A stretch of DNA of 64,000 nucleotides from Odobenus rosmarus divergens (lineage: Eukaryota > Chordata > Mammalia > Carnivora > Odobenidae). A model generated the notes under the pieces. It ran no database searches and was not told the DNA's origin. It saw only the letters and a list, made by a program, of their open reading frames with translations. The stretch spans positions 7,370,081-7,434,080 of the forward strand of contig NW_004450266.1 of the NCBI RefSeq assembly GCF_000321225.1. Direction: 5' to 3'. The position numbers and the translations under genes were made by a program. Within the stretch, counting starts at the first letter, position 1; every line of letters begins with the position of its first letter. Below, in pieces: positions 33,771 to 44,060 of the stretch.

Positions 33771-33952
33771 GAGCATGTGTGCGAGCGGGGTGGGGGAAAG
33801 GGCAGAGGGAGGGGGGAGAGAGAGAGAATCCCAAGCAGGCTCCACGCCCAGCATGCAGCCCAGTGCAGGGCTCCATCTCACCACCCTAAGATTATGACCT
33901 GAGCCGAAATCAAGAGTCGGACGCTTAGCCGACTGAGCCACCCAGGCCCCCT
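33771..33952 (-). mobile_element. CAN-SINE (SINEC), minus strand, with expanded tail
   Basis: TTTTGAGAGCATGTGTGCGA, a GA-rich body, and the tRNA-like head GATTATGACCTGAGCCGAAA, CGACTGAGCCACCCAGGC. The 18-bp direct repeat GGCACAcATgTATATTTT at 33408-33425 and 33953-33970 (two mismatches) brackets tail plus body. Confidence 0.95.
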
Positions 33953-33970
33953 GGCACATAAGTATATTTT

Positions 33971-34110
33971 TATAAGCATGCAGAAAAGTGTGGAAGAGGG
34001 AGTGGAGTGGTGGATATATAGATGTTTACTTGTTCATCTTTAGTTAGGATGCACATAAATTGCTTTTGTAATTAAAAAATCCCAAGAACAGGAATACAAA
34101 AAGAGAAGCA
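33971..34110 (+). repeat. Old LINE-1 fragment, right part
   Basis: TATAAGCATGCAGAAAAGTG, GTGGTGGATATATAGATGTT and the A-rich end continue the old L1 seen at 32470-33407 after the SINE. Confidence 0.6.
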
Positions 34111-34725
34111 CTAAGAACAAATGAATACATTGTAACAGTTACCAAAGAGACCCAGGCGCTGGGCGAGCCACTGCAGGGAGAGGGCTGGAAGAGGCTGGGG
34201 GGCTGCACCCCGGCTCTGAGCAAGGGTTCCAGTTCACAGTGTTTGAATTCCCCGGTAGCTCTAGGAATCTTTGGTCAGAGCAGAGGAAAACCAGGGCAGG
34301 GTAGAGTCACAGCACAGCAATGGAGGGGAGACTCTCCCAGTGGCCCAGGCAGAGGCGACGTGCAGGGGAGCTGGAAGGTGAGGCCACAGACTGCCGTCTT
34401 TGATGAGCTGGCGGAGGCTAGTGGCCTTTAAGGGGGCAGTTTCCGAGGTCTGTAGCCACAGAAACTGGATGGCAGGGAAGTAGGAGTGAGGGGGTGAGAG
34501 CAAGTGTCCGCCAGTGTGTCAGTGAGCTCTGCAGAAAGGGAGGCGAGAGACGGTAGCAAGACAGAGAGATTTAAGCTTGGAGAGACCTGAGCACATTCCA
34601 GGAAAGGCAACCAATGTGAGCAGATCATCTATTCAGCGAGGGCTCCTGAGGGGTTGGGGGGGTGGGTTGCTTGGCACTGTGCCAGGGTGCCTGCCTACGG
34701 CAGGAAAAGGTCAAACCAAAGACTT
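34111..34725. other. G-rich unassigned sequence
   Basis: GC-richer than its surroundings with G runs (for example 34650-34667). Frames up to 80 codons on both strands lack domain features. No CpG island. Confidence 0.4.
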
Positions 34726-34734
34726 CGTTTTGGG

Positions 34735-35110
34735 TGGTTATAGTCTTTGGAGACAGGTAGATCCTGGTTTGGAATCCAGGTTACTAGCCCTGTGGTCTTA
34801 CCCATCCAAGCCTTAGTTACACTTATTAAATGAAGATACTTAATGCCAGGATGACTGGGTGGCTCAGTCAGTTAAGCGTCTGTCTTCAGCTCAGGTCATG
34901 ATCCCAGGGTCCTGGGATCGAGCCCCGCATCGGGCTCCTGGCTCAGCAGGGAGCCTGCCTCTCCCTCTGCCTGCCGCTCCCCCTGCTTGTGCTCTCTCTC
35001 TCTGACAAATAAATAAATAAAATCTTTAAAAAAGATACTTAATGCCTATGTCTCTGGCTTGCTGTATTAGAAAAAAATACAGAGTGACAGGCCCATAGCT
35101 GGCATGAACT
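34735..35110 (+). repeat. MIR SINE split by a CAN-SINE
   Basis: GGTTTGGAATCCAGGTTACT, CTGTGGTCTTACCCATCCAA and TGAAGATACTTAATGCC (34735-34847) continue after the SINE with TACAGAGTGACAGGCCCATA (35047-35110). Both halves together make one MIR. Confidence 0.75.
34848..35031 (+). mobile_element. CAN-SINE (SINEC), plus strand, perfect 15-bp target duplication
   Basis: GTGGCTCAGTCAGTTAAGCG, GATCATGATCCC-type head, CCCTCTGCCTGCCGCTCCCC body and AAATAAATAAATAAAATC tail. AAGATACTTAATGCC occurs at 34833-34847 and 35032-35046 without mismatch. The copy is close to consensus, so probably relatively young. Confidence 0.97.
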
Positions 35111-35114
35111 TAAG

Positions 35115-35345
35115 GCGGCAGCATGGCCTGGAGGGGAGGAAGTGCCATGTGGAGTCAGACAGACCAGGTTGGAATCTAGGCTTGGACACTGACCAGCTGG
35201 TGACCGCGGGGGATCTCAGGGGAGGCTGGTCTCCCCATCTATGGTCAGGGCTACGAATGTCAGGTCGTTGTGAGGTTCACAGACAATGTTTGGCAAGTAC
35301 TGTGCCTGGAACAAAGAAGGTGCTTACTGTTTAGAAGCTGTTATT
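35115..35345 (+). repeat. MIR SINE, nearly full length
   Basis: GGCAGCATGGCCTGGAGGGG, GAATCTAGGCTTGGACACTG, GGTCGTTGTGAGGTTCACAG and CTGTGCCTGGAACAAAGAAG follow the MIR from head to tail. Confidence 0.85.
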
Positions 35346-35509
35346 GATAATTTTTCTCATCATCCTTTTCATAGGGGTGAGGTCATGGGATGACGGTTTT
35401 TGCAACACATTAGGAACAGCCTGAGAAATTCATGAATCGTTCTCCAGTGGCAGAGAGAACCTGCTCTGTTAACAAGGTGTGCCCTAGATGCTCCTGGCTT
35501 TCTGGAACT

Positions 35510-35566
35510 GGGAGTGGGGAAGGGAGATGGAAGGTGGGAGGTGAGGGGAGGGAGGTGGAGGAGGGT
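35510..35566 (+). other. Polypurine G-rich tract, G-quadruplex candidate
   Basis: A nearly pure purine stretch with at least six runs of three or more G separated by short purine loops. Seen directly; folding is predicted from pattern only. Confidence 0.6.
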
Positions 35567-35639
35567 AAGGCTGGTTGCTCCCTTTTGATCACCGATCCCC
35601 CCGCCCCCGCCTTTCCTGTGCATATCTGTGGTATTATAT

Positions 35640-35820
35640 GGGACAAGCAGGAGACAGGGATCCAGTTTGATCGCTTGCTTGCTGGATGATAATGAGCAAG
35701 GGGTTTTATGAGCTTCAGATTCCTATCTGCGAGAGTCTAATAATTCCCACGTCAAGATTAAATAGGCAGGATTTGTTACTGACCCGGGCATGGACTAGAT
35801 GCTCAGTAAATATAAAGTTT
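35640..35820 (+). repeat. MIR SINE
   Basis: GAGCTTCAGATTCCTATCTG and ACTAGATGCTCAGTAAATAT give the MIR core and tail on the plus strand. Confidence 0.65.
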
Positions 35821-36059
35821 GTTTCCCTTGGCTGCTAATGAGGGCCCCTATCTCATTCATCTCTGATTCTTTACAGCCTACTGTGAGGCCCAGCCCAAAG
35901 AAGGTACTCACATAAGAATTCATAAGCAAATGAATAAATGAATGAACAAGTGAACTCAGGAACGCTTGTGAAGACAATGTTGAAATGAACGATCCCTGCA
36001 GATATGGGTCCACAGCATGTAATAGTGCTGTGTGGTTCTGGTCTCAGGAAGTACTGTAC

Positions 36060-36330
36060 CTAAAAGACTTTCCTTCCTGTTGTCAGAGACAGGGAAAAAT
36101 GATAAATTAATTTACGGTCGGCAGTAATTAGACAAGAGGGTCATTGCAGTCTCTCTCCTTCCGCTCTCTAGGAACGTTTATGGGGCTCCGAGGGCAGCCT
36201 TTCCTACCGGCCCCGTATGTGCGCTGGTTCCTGTATTCATGAGCGCTAGGGGAGAGGGCCACTGCGGGGTTGGCCACGGCCTACCTCAGCAGATCCCAGG
36301 CCCGCTGGATGACGTGAGCAGGGTCCTGGG
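36060..36330. other. Repeat-poor block
   Basis: ATAAATTAATTTACGGTCGG, CAGTAATTAGACAAG and a moderately CpG-rich stretch at 36160-36270 with no recognised repeat. Too short and too CpG-poor for a CpG island. Confidence 0.25.
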
Positions 36331-36839
36331 CCCCACACAAATAAGGCCTCAGGAGTTCTGTGAGCTTTGCCAGCTCCCATCCTCTTTCTGGTTCTCAGTT
36401 CTCCTAGCAAATGGGAAGTTTATGTTAAATGACCTTTAAGGCTCTTTCCAATTTGGGATATCTCATGTCTGTATCAATCTTTTTGAAGCAAGTATTTAGC
36501 TTGATTTTAAGTTCAGAAATACCCATAAGAGAGAGTGCCTGTGTCAGTTTTCTGGAGCCCTCGGATGCTTATGGATGTTGCACTCACTTTAACAGGCTGC
36601 ACTGGTGATTACGACCGCTCGCGCCAGAGCTCATTCTAAAAGGAACCACAACGGTCTGCTAGTCTAGAGCTCATGCTCCCACGTCCTGCTTGTGCCTTGT
36701 GCCAAGTTTCGCTCAGAGAAGGGTTTTGCTTGGCTGTCATCATTATTAAATGTTTTAAAACCACTTAGTATCTTACTATACATCCTGATTTACTGATTCT
36801 TATTGCCAATTGGCTCCTCAAGGCACTTGAGTTTGTGCC

Positions 36840-36965
36840 TCTTCGAGTCAAATCTTTTCATTTTATACACGAGTCATCCACTCAGAAGGAGGGAAGGTGA
36901 CTTGTCCAAGGCCCCACAGCTGGGACTTCAATAAGCAGTTCTGACTCTCAACCCTGAGCTTTTTC
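36840..36965 (-). repeat. MIR SINE fragment
   Basis: ACTTGTCCAAGGCCCCACAG and the CTGGGACTTCAATAAGCAG end are reverse MIR sequence. Confidence 0.7.
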
Positions 36966-37109
36966 CTCCAGGGCAACCTAGAAATAGGGCTCAAGTAGGG
37001 GAGCTGCAGGGACGGGCAGGCCTTTGGCGTAAAGCTACGCTGGGGGCTGATGGTGGCTTCCCCTCCAGATCTTTAATGGAGAGAACAGAGAATTTGGACA
37101 AAAGATGTG

Positions 37110-37225
37110 TCTCAGATGATGCTGGCCTCAGTTTTCTCATCTATAAAAACTGGAATAACCTTATTCTGCTTCCTACCTTGAAGAGTCTGGGGGGCTTTAA
37201 GTGAAATAGCGCATGGAAAGGAGCC
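37110..37225 (+). repeat. MIR SINE core
   Basis: GGCCTCAGTTTTCTCATCTA, TAAAAACTGGAATAACCTTA and TTTAAGTGAAATAGCGCATG follow the MIR core on the plus strand. Confidence 0.75.
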
Positions 37226-37679
37226 GGTAGGTATTGAGGATAAGGGGGCCTTTTTCCTGGGAACTGCCTGAAGATGGCTGAGGGCTGACAGACCTTACCC
37301 TCTGAATCTTTCAAACTGTAAAAAGTGCATACATTCTTGCTTTCAGGAACATGCCTAGGTGGAGAAGGTGGGGATTTATATGAAAATGCACCTGAGCACT
37401 TTGAGCTCTCTACAAGGAAAGATTTGGGAGAACCAAGGCACAAGCCCCTGGGGCAACCTCAAAACCCACCCTCCATCCTTGAGGCATCCATGTCTGAGAC
37501 AGCCTCCTGCTAGGGTGGACCATGGGCTTGACCCCATTTCTCTGCATTTGCATACTGCAGAAAAGCATTTCCTTTAGCACTCCTCCCTCTCTAGGCTGAG
37601 ATGCATTTTCCTTTCCTGAAAATAGCCAGTGCAGATACATCACATTTCTGACAACACATTCTCTCACCCAACAGATTGG

Positions 37680-38040
37680 AATGATCATTTAAAAGCTCTG
37701 AGTGAAAGCTCAAGCTTCTGATTGATCCGATAATATTGTCTTGTTCCCATTTTAAGCTACCTGTTCTTTAAATTGCATATAAAAATACAGTCCATGCAAT
37801 ATTAATACACTAATGAATAATACACTAACAATTTGAAGTATGCCAACCCACCCAAGGATTTTTCATCTCCTGCATGTTTCATCAGAAACACTTGGTATAT
37901 ACTGAATAATCGTTAGGGTGATGAAACTGATAATAACAATGAAATAAATATAGAGGAGTTTTATAGTGGTGGGGAAAAACATGAAAGGTAATTCTCAATT
38001 ATAATTGAGAAATGGATGCCTGTGATCAAGGGATGGGCCC
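37680..38040. promoter_or_regulatory. AT-rich repeat-free block with a 20-bp palindrome, candidate regulatory element
   Basis: No recognised transposon. Features seen: GCAATATTAATACACTAATG, repeated AATAATACAC, and the perfect palindrome TTCTCAATTATAATTGAGAA at 37992-38011, which holds two opposed homeodomain-type half sites. Regulatory role is inferred. Confidence 0.3.
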
Positions 38041-38169
38041 CTGCTTTTGATGTATCCTAGGTGAGGGTGGCTGCGGCTGTGGTGAGTGTGTGTATTACAC
38101 AGCCTCATCTGTCTAGCACTGTCAGAGATGGTGGTAATGCACGGACAGGGAATTTCCTGACATCGGCTG

Positions 38170-38395
38170 TAAAACAGTGTGAGGGAAAGGACATGGATTT
38201 TGGGGACAGCTGGCCCGGGATTCAAATGCTGGGGCAGCCACTTCATTGTCTTGTGAACTCTCTCAGCCTTCGATTTCCTGTCTGAAAAAGGGGATACTGA
38301 CTACCCCACAGGAATATGGTGAAGATTAAATCAGATCATGTATATGAAAATGCCTGGACCAGGGCCTGACACCTGGGAGGTGTTCACAAACTGTT
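38170..38395 (+). repeat. MIR SINE, nearly full length
   Basis: GGGAAAGGACATGGATTTTG, GGCCCGGGATTCAAATGCTG, TTCGATTTCCTGTCTGAAAA and GACCAGGGCCTGACACCTGG follow the MIR. Confidence 0.85.
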
Positions 38396-38777
38396 TCCTT
38401 CCCCAGAGCACAGTGGGTGGTGCCTGCCGAGACTCCATAAATACTAGTCCCCTTCACACCTGAAGTGTGAACTGTGAGGTAGCTGGTGGGAAATTCCAGA
38501 GGCCTGTTCTTCTCATCGCTGGACTTGAGAGTACATCTCATGCTACTGGGGTTTTGGGATCTCTGATCTCTAACTGGAGGGGTGTTAAGGTACATCTCAC
38601 CCAATATGGATGTGGAAGAATGGAAGGTATACCAAATACTCTACCAAGAGTATTTATAAACTTTGAACCAGGAAGTGGATGAAAAAAAAAAAAAGCACAT
38701 TATTTTGGGGTAAGTGCTGTAAATGGGATTTGTTTTGTGAAGAGTTGTAGATTTTTTTCTTAATATAAAAAAAAGAC

Positions 38778-39110
38778 ATTCATTCATTCATTCACTCATT
38801 CATCCTTTCCTGAGTGTTGATAGTGGGCTAGTCACCGTGTTGCAAACATTGGAGGTGTAAAGGCATAATCCAAGGAGGATGACAAACCCGTACGCCGTTG
38901 ACGAGTTAAACATAATAAAAAATGCTAAAATAGAGGACAAGGAATGGCAGGTGATTCTGACACCTGTGACCAGGGACTCCTTGAGGGAAGTGGTGTTGAA
39001 GACAAAGACGGTAGGGGAGTGTGTTCAAGCTTATGGCATAGTGTTAGAACCAAGAAAAGTATATGGTTCTGCAAAGATTTTGGAGAATGGTTGAATGTTG
39101 GGTGGTGGCA
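38778..39110 (-). repeat. L2 LINE fragment with CATT tail repeat
   Basis: CATTCATTCATTCATTCACT (38781 onward) then TGAGTGTTGATAGTGGGCTA and further diverged reverse L2 sequence. The CATT run is the L2 3' terminal repeat. Confidence 0.65.
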
Positions 39111-39234
39111 GGTAGAGTGCGCGATACACTGTGTGCATGTGAATGTGTGAGGGTGCTGGCTGGGGACGGATCTAGTCTGCTATTAGTCAGCGGCTGCTGA
39201 GGATGTTCCAATGCACTCTGCAAAGCACTTACCC

Positions 39235-39345
39235 ACAATGTCTCATTTGGTCATCATAACAACCTTGCAGGCTGGGCCTGGCTGTCCCCATTGCACCTTT
39301 GAAGACACGGAGATTCAGAGAGGTAATGACTAGTCAGTGCCATTC
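39235..39345 (-). repeat. MIR SINE fragment
   Basis: TCATTTGGTCATCATAACAA, GCACCTTTGAAGACACGGAG and AGAGAGGTAATGAC follow the reverse MIR. Confidence 0.7.
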
Positions 39346-39499
39346 TGGGAATTCTATTCCATCTTTCCAGTTTAAAGGCCGTGTTTTAGCTCTTCCGAGT
39401 CCCAAGGTCCTGTTCAGAGAGGATGCAGAAGAGATAAAACAAGATCTTGTGCCCAAGACACTAGTGGTGACTGTAAGACTTTGATGAGAACAGAAATTT

Positions 39500-39790
39500 T
39501 AAGATCTTAGTCAAGATATGATCAGTCCCAACCTGGAGACAGATGAGCTGCCAAGTTCATGGCTAGGGTGAAGTTTAACAGAGGGGGTGCTTTTTGAATT
39601 AGGTGTTGAAGTATGGACAGGGTTTGATGGGCTGAGAAGAGAAGGGGGGGGACTTGAGAGCCTGGAACACATGCCTCTGGTTCTGTTTAGGGGACAAATA
39701 AAGAGGAAGATGGTGAATAAGGGCAGGAGCAGAAAAGACTGGAAGGGAGTTTCAAACCTGGTTGCAGGACAACAGGAATTTTGTGGCACA
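39500..39790 (-). repeat. Possible L2 LINE fragment
   Basis: The purine-rich order of this stretch, with GAAGTATGGACAGGGTTTG and GGGCAGGAGCAGAAAAGACT, is reminiscent of reverse inner L2 sequence. Weak. Confidence 0.35.
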
Positions 39791-40189
39791 TCCTTTTCTG
39801 ACTAAATGTGATACCTTAGTTAGGCAAGGCTTTTGACCTTCTTTATTTAATCCTCCCCCCCCCCATTTGTCAAGAATGGTCTCAGGAACTGTCATAAGGT
39901 TAAGTCTGATGCTACGCAAAAAGCAATCAGAGGTCTCTGATGGGAAGGCACTCTGTCAATCTGGGGAATTATATTCTAATGAATAACAGCAACATGGCCC
40001 AGAGCAGTCAGTCACCGTGGCAGGGGAGAGGGAATGAATTTGACTCTCATTTCTCCAATGGGCAGCAGACATCAGGGCTTCTCCCTAGCTCAGCCAGGGA
40101 ACTCAGCTCACAGTTCCTTAAACTGTCACTCTTTAAGACTTCAGCTGTCTAGGGAGAGTTTTGGACCATGTGATTTTAATAGACCACTT

Positions 40190-40340
40190 TTTGACCAAAT
40201 TTAATTTGACCACTTCAAAAACTGGATATGCTATTATTTGCTCTGCAGGACACAAGTTATGCCATTCTGCCTCTGGATCTCAGTTTCCCCAACTGTTAAA
40301 TGAGGGAGTAAGTGTAGATGTTCTCTAAGGTTGTCTTTGG
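40190..40340 (+). repeat. MIR-like SINE fragment
   Basis: GGATCTCAGTTTCCCCAACT, GTTAAATGAGGGAGTAAGTG and TTCTCTAAGGTTG give the MIR core on the plus strand. Confidence 0.65.
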
Positions 40341-40744
40341 ATATAATATCCTGTGACAATGGAAAATGCCAATTCATCCAGGGTCACCTGTGTGCGGTCA
40401 ACATTTCTCAAAATATTGTTCCACTCAATGCTAGCATAGATCAAGCAAAAGTCAAAATAAAACAAAGACCAAACAGGAACAAAGAAAGCAATAAGAGGGA
40501 TGGAATCTATGGACAAATTGGATTAAAAATAATTAGTCAGTATTCTTTAGTGAGTTGAAGTGCATTGAGAATCTCCAGGAACATGAGATAGAGAATTTTT
40601 CCAAAACCTATTTGTCCACATAATCATTTTCTCCTGGAGTTAGTGTTCAGCAGATCATCCTCAGAGAAATGTTACACTAGGTTTGGCCTAATGAATTCAA
40701 ACCCTTGGCCGTTCTTTCTGAGGCTCAGGACCAAGGGTGTCTGG

Positions 40745-40890
40745 GACCAAGGGGCATCCATGTGTTAAGTTCAGTTCCGTCCTCCTTGTGGTGTGACCTA
40801 AGCAAGTCATTGCCTCTCCTTCCCTATAATTAAGATGAAGGGGATGAAATGATCTCCGGGGGCTCTTCTGGTTCTAATATTTTATAAATA
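40745..40890 (+). repeat. MIR-like SINE fragment
   Basis: TGGTGTGACCTAAGCAAGTC, TGCCTCTCCTTCCC and GATGAAATGATCTCC follow the plus-strand MIR core. Confidence 0.6.
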
Positions 40891-40894
40891 CATA

Positions 40895-41165
40895 ATTTTC
40901 TGTAGCTCATTCATTCACTCTTTCATTCTGTCAGCAAATGTGTAACATGGGGTATGTGCTCACCACTGGGGACAACATGGCTGGCCTGGAGGAAGTCCCA
41001 GGGCAGGGGGGAGTGAGGGACACATGCACAGGCAGCAAGAGTCAAGGGTGATAAGTACTTGTGTCCAAGCAGGGCGCAGAGATGGCATCTCACCAGCCTG
41101 GGGAACGGAGAGTTAGGAAAGGCTTTATGGGGGCAATGCCATTTGACAGATGAATAGGAACTAAC
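40895..41165 (-). repeat. L2 LINE fragment
   Basis: AGCTCATTCATTCACTCTTT, CCACTGGGGACAACATGGCT, GGGTGATAAGTACTTGTGTC and GGAAAGGCTTTATGGGGGCA follow the reverse L2 in order. Confidence 0.8.
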
Positions 41166-41245
41166 ATGGCGGTAAAAGGAACTATGGATGAAGAAGCATC
41201 ATGGATAAGGGGATGAAAGGAGGAGCAAATACAACGCATTCTGGG

Positions 41246-41306
41246 AACAACAACAGCAACAGCATCATCAACAACAAAAGCAATGATAACATAACAACAA
41301 AACAGC
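41246..41306. repeat. CAA-type imperfect microsatellite
   Basis: Imperfect CAA/CAG/CAT units (ACAACAACAGCAACAGCATC and beyond). Low complexity lying between L2 and MIR sequence. Confidence 0.8.
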
Positions 41307-41324
41307 AAGTATGATGTTTTTGAG

Positions 41325-41450
41325 CAAATATGAAGCGTCAGGCCAGAGCTAAATACTTGCATTCAGTAATCTCTAATTCCTACAGTGCTGTAAAGTAGAT
41401 ATTATTATCCTGATTTTACAGTTGAGGCAAATAACAGGCAACTCACTATG
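41325..41450 (-). repeat. MIR SINE fragment
   Basis: GTAGATATTATTATCCTGAT then TTTTACAGTTGAGGCAAATA is the reverse MIR core. Confidence 0.7.
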
Positions 41451-41454
41451 CTAT

Positions 41455-41790
41455 GTGGGGATTTCCCCCTGAACACAGCTAACTTTTGGCTGATCCCAAC
41501 TGATCTATCCATTTCATTTATTACTCATGTCACTTTTGGTCCAAGATTGAGTTTTTCCTTTCATTTAAGTTACTTCTGACAGCTTCTTACTGACTCCAGT
41601 GAGGACATGAAATGCAAACACCTTTCCATCTTAGCTTAGGCAAAACATTAGGATGCACGAGGATCATGATGCATTTTCTAACCAAAAATGAGTGATTTGC
41701 AGATTTTCAAACAACAATTCTTCCCTCTACTTGGTGGGTCATTGTGATTAAAGCTTAATTTAGTTGTCCTCCTTGAAGGAAAGGTTTGAA
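41455..41790. other. Repeat-poor block, weak candidate conserved element
   Basis: No repeat recognised. CATGAAATGCAAACACC and GTGATTAAAGCTTAATTTAG are present. Only cross-species alignment would show whether it is conserved. Confidence 0.25.
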
Positions 41791-42059
41791 CATTTTTTTA
41801 TATGCATGTATTCATTCATCAATCATTTACTGAAAATGTATCCCATGCCAGACACTGAATAAGATACTCTGGGATTACCTCAAATCCCCATGATTCAGTG
41901 CAGGTGGTACCTCTTCCAAGAAGTCTTTCTGGCCCTCACCCTTGCAAAAAGCTGGGTCAGATGACTTTTTCTGCACTCTAAGACTGCCCTGGATCTTGCT
42001 TGATCATATTGATCAAATTGATTCAGGGGTGGGCACCTGAGCCAATTCTTTTTTTTTTT

Positions 42060-42375
42060 TTTTCATGAGGAAGACCACTTTTGAGTCAGTTCTTGTCAGA
42101 GAGAAAATATGAGCCCCAGTCTTGGCACTGAGGGTGCTGGAGGGAACCCAGCTTCCACTGGTATTGGAGAGAAGAATATGAGGCTTGAGGCTTCTGCAAT
42201 CAACCAGCTTTTATGAGGGAAGCAGGTGGAGCATGGAGCCAACCCAGAGGGAGTAGATCCAAGAAACTGCCCTAACTCAAGCTAAGGGCCAGTGCAGTCC
42301 CCATTACTGCTGACAGTGATGTGAGTTGGAATTATTAGTCATTTGTAACAGAGAGTTCCAACTGATAGAGGCATG
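42060..42375 (+). repeat. Probable ancient L1 3' end or similar, family not assigned
   Basis: AGCATGGAGCCAACCCAGAG and the ending CATTTGTAACAGAGAGTTCC, AACTGATAGAG resemble 3' ends of old L1 subfamilies. A run of 15 T at 42051-42065 or so precedes it. Confidence 0.4.
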
Positions 42376-42379
42376 GATC

Positions 42380-42740
42380 CATGACATTTTAAAGGAATAG
42401 GTTCTGGAGAAAACGCTGAAAGAATTCAGAAGAGAGTGATCACTTCAGCAAAGAGCTCAGGAAACAGGTGGAAATGTTTGAATCAGGCCTTAAGAGATAA
42501 ACAGGATTTGCCCACCCATGTAGGTAAAGCAGTTCCAGAAGAGGACACAATAGGAGCCAAGTTATGAGGCCCAAAGCACAGGGAACATTTGGGAATAAAT
42601 ATTTGGCTGGAGCCTGAGCTCCATCATAGGCAGTGGCAGGAGGGAAGCAAGGACAGGTGGGCAGGGGCTGGCTCCCCAAAGGCCATGAATGGCAGGCACT
42701 GTAGATGGGTTCTGCAGCAAATTTGAATTTCTTTTCCCAG
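42380..42740 (-). repeat. L2 LINE fragment
   Basis: TGAATCAGGCCTTAAGAGAT, AGCAGTTCCAGAAGAGGACA, GAGGCCCAAAGCACAGGGAA and AAAGGCCATGAATGGCAGGC fit the reverse inner L2 (the stretch before its 3' tail). Confidence 0.65.
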
Positions 42741-42973
42741 GAGGTATGACATGGAGTGGTACTGTCCTACTGAATACACACTGGCTTGTATGATTGGACC
42801 CAGAGAAAATTCCCCGAGTCCACTCCAAACTTCTGGGATTAGAGGCAGAGACCCCCTGTCTGCTTTATGACACAAACCTGCCCCTATCGCTTTCCTGGTG
42901 CCATATGCAGATTTCTGACTGTCTTTTTGTAAGGAAAGGGAGGGAAGAAGACAAAAGAGAGGCACCCATGAGG

Positions 42974-42998
42974 GGATTCAAAAGCCCCTTTTGAATCC
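42974..42998. other. Perfect 11-bp stem, 3-base loop inverted repeat
   Basis: GGATTCAAAAG, then CCC, then CTTTTGAATCC. No repeat family recognised around it and no U run after it, so there is no reason to call a terminator or a known RNA. Confidence 0.85.
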
Positions 42999-43492
42999 AT
43001 AGATCCCAAGATGAAAACTGTATCCCAAAGATACATGCCCCCACAATGGAAGTGAACTGAATGAAAGGAGACAAGGAGGAAAGCACCAGAAAAATAGATC
43101 CTCTTCACTTGTCAGGGCTGGAAAGAATGGGGCCTTGGGAATAGACATTTCCAGACTGGCAATCAGGGCCATCCTGAGAATTCCAGATCTTCCTGAGGCA
43201 GAGAACAGATGTTTGTCTCCCACCCACTCTGCTGCCTCGACCAAAGGGGGATTTTCAGGCTGTTTCTACACAGCTCATATTCAGTGAGAACTCAGGCAAA
43301 ACAAGCCTTCTGCATGGGGCCAGGATCATGGGCATGCAATCTATTCAGCTGCATAGGGTCCCACGCTTACAAAGGGCCCCAAGCTTGGTTTAATGCTCTG
43401 CTGTCACCATCTTGAAATCCTTAACACTTTTTGAACAAAAGGCCCTGTACTTTCATTTTGTACCGGCCTTGCAAATTACAGAGCATATTCTG

Positions 43493-43724
43493 TTTTTTTT
43501 TTGTTTTTTTTTTAAGATTTATTTATTTGAGAGTGAGGGAGAGTGAAAGTATGTGTGTAAGCGGGGTGGGGGGAGCAGAGGGAAAGGGAGAGAGAGAATC
43601 TTAAGCAGGTTCCATAACCCAAGGCAGGGCCCCACACCTGGGCTCATCTCATGACCCTGAGATCATGACCTGAGCCAAAATCAAGAGTTGGACGCTTCAC
43701 CGACTGAGCCACCCAGGTGCCGTT
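43493..43724 (-). mobile_element. CAN-SINE (SINEC), minus strand
   Basis: T-rich tail, TAAGATTTATTTATTTGAGA, a GA-rich body, then CTGAGATCATGACCTGAGCC, CGACTGAGCCACCCAGG. Direct repeats AGCaTATTCTG at 43482-43492 and AGCgTATTCTG at 43725-43735 (one mismatch) flank it. Confidence 0.95.
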
Positions 43725-43769
43725 AGCGTATTCTGCTTTTATGTCTCTGAGAACGGAAGAAAAAGCAAA

Positions 43770-44060
43770 GGTCATGCATGTTACTAAGATTCAGCTCTTC
43801 TCCTTTGGCCATCCTGGGTGGCAAGAACTTGCTTTACCTAGCAGGTCCTTATACAAACCCAGCACTTGCCCAGACCCTTCCTTTTATCTTACTCTCCCAC
43901 CTTTCAAAAATCCTCCCCACCTCTCAGGAGTAGGTAGAAATGGCACATTTCTCCAGCACATTTTCCCTGATTCTTCCTATAAAATGTATTTCCTCTTTTT
44001 CTGTCCTCTTACAATGAACTCTGCCACTTTTGCATTGTATTATCATTACCTTTTGCCATG
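43770..44060 (+). repeat. Probable L2 LINE 3' fragment
   Basis: CACATTTTCCCTGATTCTTC, AATGAACTCTGCCACTTTTG and TTGTATTATCATTACC resemble a plus-strand L2. The 132-codon frame at 43717-44115 runs through SINE edge and this piece. Confidence 0.45.

Noticed and set aside
33276..33959. Five long open frames on both strands (105-164 codons)
   Set aside because: They are translations of the TTCC/TTTC/TC microsatellite and its SINE; periodic repeats lack stop codons by construction.
36160..36270. Local increase in CpG, considered as a CpG-island promoter
   Set aside because: Only about 100 bases, low overall CpG density, and no first-exon or core-promoter features.
41246..41306. Regular-looking short repeats considered as a CRISPR-like array
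   Set aside because: They are CAA-type trinucleotide units with no spacers; the genome is clearly mammalian.
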